Source of the DNA: Campylorhamphus procurvoides
Taxonomy: Eukaryota > Chordata > Aves > Passeriformes > Dendrocolaptidae
DNA length: 64,000 bases
Direction: 5' to 3'
NCBI GenBank assembly: GCA_013396655.1
Contig: WBMV01003161.1
Location: forward strand, 3,222,059 to 3,286,058
The first letter of the stretch is position 1; each line of letters starts with the position of its first letter. The position numbers and the translations under genes are program-made. Under the pieces are notes generated by a model. The model did no database searches and was not told where the DNA came from. It was given only the letters and a program-made list of their open reading frames with translations. Below are positions 1-12,600 of the stretch, piece by piece.

Positions 1-257
1 GCAGTGGAGGCACAGAAATGTCAGTTCCCACTAAGATTTTCAAAGGCATATAAAATCACATTTTCAAGAGAAATTTGGGGCCAGATCTAGAACAGGTATT
101 TCCTGTAGGTGCGATGGAAACTGAGCTGCCTAAATACTCTTTTCCCTTCAGAAGCCCCAGTGTGACTGTGTGGCTCCCCGAGAGGCTGATTCAGTCTCAG
201 TGGGACATCTGACAGCACAAAAGGTTAGAGGAAGCCTCAGCAGGAGACTGGAGCTAC
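1..257 (-). other. LRIG1: LRIG1 intron 15, 5' part
   Basis: Sequence after the exon 15 donor. I looked for the next cytoplasmic exon (human-type DETVVPPDVPSY) on the minus strand and do not find it, so the intron runs off the left edge. No repeat was recognised. Confidence 0.8.
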
Positions 258-677
258 CTGTGTTGGTGACACTGTATTCTTCACTCTTCTTCCTGGTTTG
301 GTAGATGATGCAGACCCAGACCAGGGAGGTGAGCACGATGCTGCACACCACGGCGATGGTGATGATGCCCACCGTGGTACGGTCCTTCCTGCAGCCCAGG
401 GACTGCAGGATGCTGACGTGGCTGTGTGCGCGCTCCGTCCCCAGAGTGTTGGACATCTCGCACGTGTACTTCCCAGCATCCTCCAACACCACGTTCCGAA
501 CGATCAGCAGCTGGTTGCCCGAGGTGAAGTGGTGCCTTTCTGTCACCACCAGAGGCTGGTCACCTTTCAGCCAGGTGATGCGGGGTGGGGGGCTCCCCGT
601 GGCTTTGCACTGGAGGGCCACGGTCTCGCCCACGGATACTACATGGTCTTCCAAGGGGTGAACCAAAGATGGTGTCT
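258..677 (-). CDS. LRIG1: LRIG1 exon 15 (Ig-like domain 3, transmembrane helix, start of cytoplasmic tail)
   Basis: 420-nt exon, phase 1 to phase 1 (140 codons). Residues 1-90 form Ig3, starting [20 protein letters not shown], with cysteines in ALQCKATG and [10 protein letters not shown] and tryptophan in RITWLKGD. A hydrophobic segment follows ([20 protein letters not shown] plus VCIIY), then the basic stop-transfer TRKK and SEEYSVTNT. The acceptor is ctcctgtag. The donor reads gtagct, weak at positions +4 and +5. If the intron were retained, the frame would continue for 36 residues and stop at 148, giving a membrane form without the normal tail. The remaining cytoplasmic exons lie left of the window. 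Confidence 0.95.
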
Positions 678-3600
678 CTACAGGAGAACAAACAGGAATT
701 AATTCTTGGAGGCAGTGCAACAGCAGATTTGACAGCACTGAACGTTCCTGATGTTCCCACAGACATAAGGATACATGGGGCAGGCACGTGCCCAGGAGCA
801 CGGCAGCTGCAATCCACAGCAGACCTAACAGCCACAACCAAGCCTCACTTCCCATAACCAGTTGGTGTTAGTCTTCCCAAAAAGAAACCCCCAAGGACAA
901 GGGCCAACAGCTGACATGTGAATTATTTTGTAGGACAAGACAAATGGGAGCACGATTTCCTTTTGAAGTATTTGGGAAATGAGAAACAGCAAGCAGGCTG
1001 GTTGGAGAGGCTCCCTTGGCACAAGAGAAAATGCACCTTACAGCTATTCCTCTTAATTAACAGGGTATTTTTCATTAGTTAACTACAGCGTAAAAGAATG
1101 AAAGAAGGCAGAGCACAGACTCTGTATCTCTTTTCTGTAACTGCAACGGGCACAGAGCTTGAACAGCCATGCCTCCCAGTTCCCCCTCCCAGCCCAGGTG
1201 GCACTGCAGGGACACTGACTCACCCAGGACAGTCAGGGTGGCGTTGGCGAGCACGGAGCCCGCCGAGTTCTGTGCCGTGCAGCTGTACACGCCCATGTCC
1301 TCGATCTTCACGTCCGTGATGAAGAAGACGTCGTCGTCGGGCATGACGTGCATGCGGCGCTCGCGGGCGGCGGGGAAGTCGGTGCCCCCGTCCTTCTGCC
1401 AGGCGATCTGCGGTGTGGGGTGCCCCTCGGCCGCGCACTCCAGGCGCGCCGTCGTCCCCGTGCGGCTCGTGATGTCGTGGGGGGTTTTGATGAACGAGGG
1501 CAACACTGATGGGAAGGAAAGTAAGAAAAGGGATCAGCAATTCCATGGGGAAAACAGCATCTTTCTGCACAGTTCTGTTTTCCTCCCCAGGGAGAATTAA
1601 TGCGATGACTGCCCACAGGCAAGGGATGGCCAGCTGCTCCTGCAGGGTGTCTCTGCACTGCTGGGGACTAACCCTGTGTTTCTGCAGAACACACCTGTCT
1701 GCAGAGTCCATGACCCCCGTTCAGATCATTAGAGCTGGGATCAAAATTGATTTTCTTCTCTGATTACCCTTGGAAAAAAACCACTATTATCTTTCCTACA
1801 GAGAACTTCCAACCACTACATCCCCTCTTCTTTGTATCCTTTTGTAATTTCATTTTCATTGGACTACTTCACTAGGCAAAGACTCTACACCTGAACAGCC
1901 AAAGAGAGGCACCTAAAGCTGTTAAGAATGTGCTGAAATGCCTGGCTGGGTGGCAGCCATCCCAGACCTGGCATGTGCTCTACACAGGGCATTTCTCAGC
2001 ATCCACTGAGACAGAAGCAGCTGCTGTGAAGAGGTCAAGAGCTCCTCACCAGCACGAAAGGACCCTCGGGAATAACTCCGTGCCAGAAGCGGGTCCCAAG
2101 GATTTGCACCACGTACCAGCTGAGGCTGAGGAAAGGCACGAGAAAGCAGCTTCCCACTCACCATTAACAGTGAGGCGGGCCTTGTTGGAGTAGGTGGAGC
2201 CGAAGTGGTTGGTGATGATGCACTGGTAGCGCCCCTCGTGCGCGAAGGTGACGTGCCGGAGGTGCAGGATGGTGGTGCACTCCATCACCTCCCCGTCCTT
2301 CGCCCGCACGTGCGCGAAGTTCTCGATCTCGGCGTTGTGCAGCATCTCGTTGTCCTTCTTCCACGCAAACATCATGGGGGAGCTGCTGCTGCTGGCGGCC
2401 AGGCAGGTGAACCGGATGTCCTTCCCAAGGACGGCCACTGTTGTCTCAGGCTGGATGATGATCTGTGGCTTGGGGAAGTCATCTGAGGGGAAAGAGCAGG
2501 AGTGGTCAGTGCTGGACCATGAGGGAGGACTGCAGCAAGGCAAGAGATGCAGTGACAAATGAGCAGGGCATAAAGGGAAGTTATTATTGCCCATCTGCTT
2601 TTACATCCACTGTTGTAGAACAGGAAGGGGAGCTGCTCTTGTCAAGCACTGCAGCACCAAGGCTGGGTCTGTAGACATTTGTGCCATGCATGACTCCACT
2701 GGTTCCTCTGGTTCCTTCTGTCATCATGGGCTGTCAGACACCTACAAGATGTCCAGCTCCTTTAGCAATATAGCTGAACTTTGCAAAAATACTGTGGTCT
2801 AAAGAAAATATCCCTTCTTGTACAACCCATGCATGAAGAGCACAACTGAACTTAGAACTTCACCTCCAGGTCTGCATTAGCATGAAGCAGGAGAGGAGAG
2901 CAGGAGGGCACTTAGAGGACTCCAAATACCCCTTTCTAGGGAAAAATACCCACAAAAGGTTGTAGTGAGGTGAGAATTGGTCTCTCCTCCTGGTAACAAC
3001 TGACAGGATAAAAAGAAATGGCCTAAAGTTGTGGCTGGGGAGGCTTATATTGGCTAACTGGGAAAATTTCTTCACTGAAAGGGTTGTCAAGCACCAGAAG
3101 AGGCTGCCCAGGGAACTGGTGGAGTCACCGTCCCTGGAGATACTTAAAAGTAGTGTAGATGTGGCATTTAGGGACATGGTTTAGTGATGGGCTTGGCACT
3201 AGTAGGTTAGTGGTTGGATTTAATGATCTTGAAGGTCTTTTCCAACTTCAAGGATTCTATGACTGTGCTGTCTAAGCAGAAGCAGCTGTATTTGCCTCTG
3301 TCACCCGTCCGGGGTGGAAACCTTCACACACTCTCTCTGTGCCCTGAAGTCTGTTGGTTTTAGCAAGGGTCCAAGCAGATTCATTTATTAGATTTCTACA
3401 AATGGTGTAATTTAATACTTGACTAAGGTTTAATTAAACAGCCAGGCCTCTGGAACCAGGAGAACTAGTGCCTGGAGGACTTGGCAGGCACCAGGAAGCA
3501 AAGCTGTCTTTGCTTTGTGATGTTGCTGTGGGGATGGAGCCTTCAGGATCTCTTCTTCCAGATGAGCACAGCAAGCCTCCCAGCCTGCTCAGACAGAGGC

Positions 3601-6600
3601 CACCTAGGCAGAGTTCTGCCACTGGGGCATCAGGAGGGACGTGGGACCACAGCTGGAACAAAGTTTCTGCTCAGTGTTCAATGCAAGTCATGCATTCAGC
3701 TTAGTTAAATAGGGTTTGCAAAAGCTCATTTTTCCTTCAAACACCCATTTGCAGCTCCACCCACAATCCACACTGGTTGGCTCCAAAGCACAGAGTTTGG
3801 CTCCCAAACCAGGCCTTTCTTTTCCCCAAAAGCTGGATGCATGAGTAACATCGGTTTGGCCTCCTCTGATCATTTAAATTTCTTTTTCTTTACAAGAGAG
3901 GATGTTTGTGTGTGCTGGGTATTAAGTAAAGCTGCTTTGCAACTACAGCTCAGGTGCAGAGTCAACTGCAGTATTTGGGTGGGCCTTACTGGCCCAGAAA
4001 ATCAGATGTGATGAAAGATTCTCCTCTGCTTTTTGTTTTTAACTCTTTGTTATTTCCAAGAGGGAGACAAGATAGGTTAAGAACACAAAGCCACAGAAGC
4101 AGCTCAGAACACTGCAAAGGGGAAAAAATTACAGATGCAGTCTGGATAGTGTCAAAGTGAGAGGACTGAGGAAGTCTCTGTGCAGCCCCATCTGGAAGTG
4201 GTGCAGGCATTAGTCCCTTCTGATTTAATACTCAGCCCTGTAAGGAATACACTCGATGCAAGCAATGTGCTGTGTGGTTTTGGTGGGAAATAAATTGTAG
4301 CCAATGACAAATTTTTAAAATGCAGGCTTGGGCTTCCTTTGATCCCACTGAATAACAAAACAAAACAGAAACCCTCTCGTAATAACACGCTGGTAGTCAA
4401 AAGAAAATGTTTCCCAAGTGAGTCCTACCCTTCATACAACCTCAAAACACGCAGGCGAGACTTACCACACACAAAACTCTCTGGCAGGATGGCAAAAATG
4501 CTCTTGCTTTTCAGTGACTCAGGATGGGCACAGGTGGCCACCACAAAGGACTGCAGCCCCTTCTCCACTAACCACTGGGGCAACCACTTGAGCTGGCAGT
4601 CGCAGAGGAAGCTGTCGCTGTTAATGTGGCTGCAGGGAAACAAAACCAACACGAGCCTGCTGTGAGTCCTACACAGAGAGAAGCCTGGAAGGCTCACAGC
4701 CCTTTCATGTTAGACACATTCCTCCCACCCCCCCAGCATTGGTGGAAGTTAAAAAAGGACTGCAGGGATGTCCTTGAGGCACTAAAGATGTTAAATACAT
4801 GACACATTTAAACAGCACTTCATCTCCACACAGAGCAACCCCCTCCTGTACAACAATGACACTCTCTAGCACCTTGTATTTATTAACCAGCTTCCAGAGC
4901 AATTCCCAGGAACAGACAGGCAATGTCATCCCTGGCTTAAGGGAGACAAGCTGAGGCAGATCATCTACACTGGAGAGATGTGACAGTACAGGGTGTCCTG
5001 CCCACTCTCATGCCTCATTTCCACACATGTTCCTCCTTTCCTCTGTGGTTTGAGCATCTTTGGTGGGATCAAATTCAGGACTTAAGTGCTGAGTGAGAGG
5101 ATGCCCAGCTCCCATTGCAGGTCCTTGAGTTCCCTCCATGGCCAAGCCCAGGGCAGTAAGTGGAGAGGCCCTGCCTTCCATAAGGTGCATATTCACACAC
5201 CAGCATCGCCAGGGATAAGAGGGATAGCTGGAGTTGTGTTTACTGATTAACAGAAGTAGTGGAAGAGAAATTACCAAAGATATTTGTGTAAACTCAATAG
5301 AAACTGACTAGTTTGGAAAGCAAACACAAAAACATTTCCCAGCATCCTGAGATGCTGAGAAATCCTGAGTTCCAACCCCCTCCATGGCAGGGGGTTAGAA
5401 TGAGATGATTTTTAAGGTCACTTCCAACCCAAACCACTGCAGGATTCTGTGATTCTAACAGTAACTTAGCACCTTCTGTTAGGAAAACTGCTGTGAAAAA
5501 GGAGCAAAGAAAAGGGGAGCCTCAGGATTAATATGGCTCAGCATAACTCTGAGACCAGTGAAGAACTGCAACTTTATACCAATGGGGAATTCAGACTTTG
5601 GTCTGGTTTGGTCCATGCTCTTAGAAAACCTTTCATCGAATGTGAGGATGCCTCAGAGACCAGGAAAATGCCCCAGGCAGAAGTCCTGTCCTGCAATATT
5701 GCAAATTGAGCAAGAGCAGGATATCAAGAACAAAGCAGAATCCCAAATCCAGTACTGCATTGTAATATGTGAATCTCTGCTATTTCTACTCAAGAACCTC
5801 AAGAAATCCAAAAAGGGAAACAGAAAGAAATGGACTGGAGAGGGACGGACTTAGTGTATACAGGGATTGGATTTTCCAAACCTGTGCAACTTTGCTGTCC
5901 TAGAAAGATGTGTAGCCCCTAACACACATGATGGGATAAACCCTGCCAGCTAGTTGGGACAGGTCACAGAGACCCTTTAGCAAAATGCATTCTGCATGTG
6001 TATTTCCTCTACCTGAACTCCTCCATGGTGTAAACACTCCTTCACAGTATCTGGGATCTCACTAATTCTTCCCTAATAAGATCAATCTTTCACTTCAATT
6101 CTGTTACGAGAGCCAGTGCAAAAGATAAGGTGATTGAACACACAACAGACATGCAACGTTTATCTTGCTCATTCCCAGTCACTGGTATTAAATGTCATTG
6201 CTAACAGTGACCATCTGATTCCCATTTCCAATGTCAGGACGAAGAACCTGTACCTGACCAAATACCAAGTAAGTGATTTTATGTTCCACAGACACTGCAC
6301 TACTCCAGAGTGTAGCAATGCACTGACAGTGGATTAAATATTTATGGACAAGAGAAGAAAAGGAAACCAGGCAAGACTGGAAACAGTGTCTGATAACAGT
6401 GCAGAGTCCCAGCCTGGAGCACAAGCAGCAGCTCTGATAACACATCCGTATTTTTACACCAGAAGGCTGGATGACAAGTGGATGCAGTTCAAATGGTGCT
6501 TATCACTGAAATATCAGTCCTGTGTGTGAACCCTAAACACAGGCACAGCAAGGGAGCAGATGGGCCACTGGGAATTAAATCCATGGCAGCATGAGAGGGA

Positions 6601-9600
6601 TAGCTGGCTAACAGGACCAGGGCTGGACTTCCTGAGCAGGGATGAATAATTGCACAGATGCAAACCTGCTGGAAGAACCTGTTCCGATGATCTAATTTCA
6701 CTCACTATTAAATGCAAGATGTTCCCGTGACAGCTACTCATGTGTAAAAATACCCCTCCTCAGAGGAGGATGGGGGGGAGGAGGAAATAAATGAGTGCAA
6801 ATGCAGATAACACCCGTGCTGCTGCTCACGTCCAGGGCAAGCAGGATCCCTGACTCCCATCACTTACAGCTGCCGCAGGCTCTTCATCCTGGCGAAGGCA
6901 TCGGCTTGGATGGAGCGGATGGCGTTGTCCCCGAGGTTCCTGCAGACACAACCACAGGCAATGTGAACCAAAGGGGTGCTATGGCTGGGCCAGAGCCCCT
7001 CCACGTGTAAGCAATGACTCCAGTACCAGCTGATTTGGTAGCTCCTTCTTAAGGCCATACGTGCTTGCAGCTCACAGGAATGTTCCTCAAAACCCCTTAA
7101 TATTGATTAAGTATTCCTGAGCAACAGTCAACCAACACAAATTACAGGAATAAATCACTAAGTTGTTTCCCACCCCATCTTCTCACTACACTTTCTCAGT
7201 CTCAGCTACCTCCATCATCCAAAGCTCAGAAATTCCTCAGCCCCCCTGACAGCCAAAGATAGTCAGGAATGTCATACCCCAGGCTGGACCTCGAGCAAAC
7301 ATAAAGGAAGAAAATACTTGCACTGAGCAACATCTGAGGACTTGGAAAGGATACTCACTAATTCTTCCCTAATAAGATCAATCTTTTACCTCAGTTGTGT
7401 TTGAGAAAATACCACAATGTTTCCAAAAGAAGGGATTGCTAAAAGTTTCCCTCACAACTACTGCTAATTAAACAATTCATTTGGTCTCTGAAAAAGCACA
7501 GTGTCAGATTTAGGCTGTAGTTTTACTAAGTGACATGTAGGGCAAACAAGCACTTGAAGAGGAAAATCTCAGTAGATGATTAAGGGCACCTTTATTTGGG
7601 AATGTACACCCAGCCAGGCAGCTCTAACCCTTCAGTGTGCTCTCAATGGCCATAACATTTCATACACTCAACAGCCAATAAAACATGCAAAGCACAGCCA
7701 CATATACTTTAACTTGTCTTAATCCAGAAAGGAGGTTATTCATGAATCTCTGCTGGAGTCATCAGTCTTGGAACACAGAAAAAAGTCACAGAGGCAGCCA
7801 AAATGTGCTTCTTGCAAATGGCTCCAAGGCAGTTGTGCTGAATGGGGATGTTCAGTGCCTGCATCGTAAGCAATCATCTGCAACATGTGTCCCTGCCAGT
7901 GCCTGGACTCAGGAGGAAGCTGGAGCACAGGAGGAGGAGAGAGGGCTACATCTGAACTGGCCTATTTTCACTGCTAACAGCCTGCAAAGCAGCAATGTGC
8001 AAGTCAAGGCGATATTTGTCCAAGAACAAATCAAAAAATTAAAGAGCATGCAGATTTGCCATATGTTCTATAACTTTGTTCCTGGCATGAAAAAAGGCCA
8101 AAGTTGAGGCGGACTTATAATGAGAAGGAAGCAGGTGGCCCCCACAAATGGACTGGCTTCTCAGTTTACAAAGACACTATTAAATTGCTAGCAGATCTCT
8201 CAAGCAGCTACTTTTGGCAGACCCCCCTTCCCAAACTCTGAGGCATGGTGGGTTACTCACAGGTGCTCCAGGGCCTCCAACCCTGAGAACGCTTTCTTGG
8301 CCACCGACTTGATCTTGTTTCCAAACAGAGTTCTGTAGTTTCCAAACATCCAGTGCCAGATAAACGGAAAGAAAATGGGGAGAGGAAGGCACAAAAAGAA
8401 GGAACACAATTAGTGTGGCTTTATCTGATATACGCGCTCAGTGTAAGTCTCGGGAAATCTGAACTGCACAGAGATTAAGAGGGCTGACTCTTAGCACACT
8501 CACTTTCCTGCTCCTGAAATTAAATCCTTTTATCTGTATTTGAATTTAATAGTGATGACAGGGCAAAAGGGAATGCACCATATCACGTAAAAAGGCAGGT
8601 TTGCTCCCGTGCTTGGAAACCAGCTTGCTGAGTAACTGAAGGTCCCCTCTATTCTCAGCAGGCTGGCTGAGGACAGGATTAAGTGCAATGACAGTTTAAC
8701 AAGATAGTGGTCTCTCCCTGAGACACCTTTCATTTCTGCCTTCTTCCCAGACAGGAAAAGAGGGGTAATTTATTCACTGCTGCTTGACATGAATGGCCAT
8801 TTTCACACCAGGCTTGACTGCACGTTCACACAGCAGCTGACTGCAGGGATTGCTGATACCTTCCTTGGCTCACTACAAATACAACAGCAAAGTAATATAA
8901 TGCAGCAAATCATAGCCAAGGGATAATTTCAAGGGGCAAAAGGTAGAAAAGGTAATGTCCAGAGCTGAGGAGTGTGCTGGCTTGCATCTGTGACCAGAGA
9001 GCATTCCACTGAATCAGCAGCAGCACAAGAGGGACTGTCAGCGGGCAACAGCCAGCTGGAGAGATCCCAGCCCAGCTGCCACCTCCAAAGTATCAGTTCT
9101 CTATAAATATTGACCAGTGGTGATCGGGCAGGGCTCATGCCAAATGGACAGTCTCCTCACCTGTTTTAATAAAACATCAACCACTGTCACTAATTAGGAA
9201 CTGCTTTCCTTCCCCAGGCTCACTCTAAGGTTTATCCTCCAGGTGCATCTTTTATCACCACCTGCTTCACGTGGTGTCCAGTGCAAGTCACCACCCACAC
9301 CTCAGGTAAACATCTGGTGCTGCCTCAGATTTTGAGTCTTCTTTCAATAGAGGGTGCAACCTGTCTGCAACCTCCTTTATCAACAATATCATTCTAAATA
9401 TCTACAGTGAGCTTTACTGAGCTCCTTGTTAGAGCACCAAATCCAGGGTTATCAGAGGTCCTGTCCATTGCATCTGAGCATATGTGGCTTTTTGCTCTGG
9501 GTGAAACAGCCCCAGCACCAAAGGATGTGTGCAGTCATGTGTACCATCAGTGGTAAAAGGGATGATGCATTAATGAAGGCTTGGAAAAATCTATTAGAAT

Positions 9601-12600
9601 GATTAATACAGTAAATAATTTACTATATGCGAACTCTGGTCATACAGCTGCATCCATACACACTGATTTTTGGAGCCCTATTCCTAAATAAGGGTGTTGT
9701 AAGGACAAGATAAGGGTAATAAGGATGAGAGGAATTGGCCTTAAGTTGTGCCATGACATCTTTAGATTAGATATTGGGAAAAAATTTCTTCACATAAAGG
9801 GTTATAAAGCAACGGAACAGACTGCCTATGGGAGTGGCAGTCACCATTACTGGAAGTGCTCAAAAAAAGTGTAGATAGGGCACTCAAGGACATGGTTTAA
9901 TGGTGAACATGGTGGTGCTGGGTTGACGGCTGGACTTGATGACCTTTCCAACCTTAATGATGCTCTGAAATTTAGATGGGCATCTGTTGTTGAAAAAGTT
10001 ATGTTGAGCTTGGGTTTGATACCTGGAAATTTCTATTTATAGTAGATTTTGGACTTTGAAAATGGGAGATATTGATGATATAAGCAGTAGGTCTGGGGAT
10101 GGGATTGCACAATGTATACACCCCTTGTGGAGGGGCACACAACTTTATGGCTGTACATGAGAAATACATAACACAGGTAACAAATACACAACACAGGGCT
10201 CAGTGAACTCCTGGCACTCCTTACACCTTGCAAATTTCAACCGAGTGCTTCTCCAAATGTGAAACTGTTTGGACCCCAGCAGCTCACCATCAGCCAAGGC
10301 AGTGCCACCCCTGGATGCTCCTCCACCGGCAGAGCCGGGCACAGCCCTCCTGTGACTGCACAACTGTAATTACATGCCAGGCACGCAATTCATTAGAAAG
10401 CTGCATTTTCTCCTCCAGCCAGTTTTGCACCTGCAGGAAGATCCCAGTGGCTGAGTGAGCCATCAAAAAACCGGTTACATTTAGCAGCTTGAATAATTAG
10501 GAACCTCCTTGTTCCCCAGTGATTCCATCGATGCTTTTTATGCTTCGGTGCTTCTCAACTCCCCTTCTTGAAGCAACATTTTAATTTAGGGCTGTGCTCT
10601 CCATCCTGGAGAGCTTCATATATAATTCAGAGAAGGCTACAGTGCCTGGCCTCCCCATCTCTGTTTAACACCTTCATGTCAGCGAACAACCCTCTCTGTG
10701 CTAAATCCTTTCAGAGGCTAATCTGTGCCAGATCAAAGGGGAGCGGCTTTTAAGGCAATCTCCACAGAGCTGAGGTGATTATTAATTCATTGGAAGGTCT
10801 CCTCTGAAGTGCCCACTTATTTTTTGTATGCTAATGCATTTAAAGCCGGCTGATGATGGTTTAAACACAGGCCCTAAATCACACAGTGAAATGTTTGCTG
10901 TAAAGGCTGATCTTTACTTAGGAAGAAAGTCCTGATAGTCACTTCAGGCTTAAAAATCACCAGCTCGGGATTTATGTGCTGATGAGCTAAAACAGTTCTG
11001 AGGAGATCCTTTTAAAAGTGACCACTCCCAGGTATCCCCAAAACACCTCAGGAAATAATAATAGAATAATCTCATATTCTGAAGGGTTTCATAGCCTTAC
11101 ACTCTCGTTGACAATGAGTGATCCCAGCAAGCTGTGTGTCCCACAGCAGGTTTGCTCTGTTAGGTAATCAAACCACTCCCGGCTGCTCCAGACCAACCTG
11201 ACCCACACTTTTCCAAGCTATGGAATGTCCTGCAATCCTCCACAAACCTTCCCTGCACTCAGCCAGACTCAGAGCTGGCCCAGGTCCATGTGCAATGGAA
11301 GACATCAGTCAGCAACACAAAGAAAGATGCAAACCCAACTTCCTTAGGCTTGCACAAGCCCGTGCTGCATCCTTTGCTACTGGCAGCCCAAACTAGCCAT
11401 TTTTTGAAGGCAGTCCTTGTGCCAGATGATAAAACATCAGATCAGGTCATGGCAATTTCACAGGGGAGCGACAGCCCCTCTGCCCAGAGCTCCCAACACA
11501 CAACCACAGAGGCTGCCCCTGCTCCTTTCCTTCCTCCTCCTGCTCCTTGCTGCACCTCCTGGCCTCTGTCTGACCCCCACAGCTCACCAGGGCTCACTGT
11601 TCCTCATTGCAGTCAGTCCTTTTGCTGAACTCTTTCCTTCAGTGCTGTCTCCTCTGGCTTTTTCACCTCTCTCCTGTTTTCTGCTGCACCCAGAAGTTCT
11701 AACAAATCCCAGTCACTTGGGACCACTACTTTGCTCCCCTACAGTGGATGTCCCACCAGGACAGCTCTCCCTCCACTCCTTCCCTCCACCTTCTGCTCCT
11801 GTACAGCTGCACCACTGACTCACAATCCCTACAGCCTGCAAATCCCACTGGACCAAGTCTCTGCTCCCATCACCCTTCCAGCTGCTCACATGGTTTCACT
11901 GGTTTCTTCAGACAAACAAAAACCTTCAGTCAAGCAGCCGAGGACTCTTCTACTCCCCACATCTGCTCCTCTGCCTTTTTTGTAGCAACTCGTGGGAAGA
12001 TTTCCCAACTCCAAGTGCACAGCAATTCCTACTGGCTCTCTCACCCCCACACAATACTTCTACTTCCCTGCCTGGCTCCCCCTGTCCTTAAATCCTCCTC
12101 TGCCTTCTGCCTCACTTTACTTGCACCTACAACTTGGTTTCACCCTCCCTGGACACAGTGACTGCCCTCAGCAATGATCAAATGCCACCTCTGCCTGTGT
12201 TTTTGAATTTTTCTTCTCTAAGCACTACACCCCCACAAATCCTGCCCCTCCCCGAGGAGTGTCTAATGAGAGCATGACAATCTCCCTCCTGCCAGGATTC
12301 ATTCCAGCCATCTGCTATCCATCGAGGTACTTTTACTGCACCTCTGGCTGTGCCATCCCAGCATCAGAGACAGCGGGATGGGGGGGTGCTGAGAACTTCA
12401 ACAAAGGCAAGAGGTAATGATTAGAGACTCTTGATTTGTCACAAGCCATCAGAGGCTCCTCGGACAGGGCTGATTTATTTGGCCCATTTCAAATGGAATA
12501 CAAACTTGCACTGAGCAATGTGAAAATCCCTGCGAAGGCCGGGCAAGCCATAAACATTTGCAAGGCGCATGCTTGCCTTGGGTTTCTTTTTATCTCTTCA

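Larger units (their letters stand above)
4630..6867 (-). other. LRIG1: LRIG1 intron 11
   Basis: 2,238-bp intron. It holds a short CR1 tail at about 5370-5458 and one copy (6058-6090) of a 33-bp sequence that recurs exactly in intron 10. No gene was recognised. Confidence 0.88.

Noticed and set aside
1169..1711. Long open frames on the plus strand and in other minus frames over 1169-1711
   Set aside because: They are shadows of the GC-rich Ig2 exon 14; the Ig domain frame is the conserved one.
258..2482. Assignment to LRIG2 or LRIG3 instead of LRIG1
   Set aside because: The Ig2 stretch [19 protein letters not shown] and the membrane region [21 protein letters not shown] fit LRIG1 best from memory; an alignment would settle it.
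11417..12161. Overlapping plus-strand open frames of 112-137 aa in intron 9
   Set aside because: They come from the pyrimidine-rich composition, which depletes stop codons; the residues are mostly Ser, Pro, Leu and Thr.
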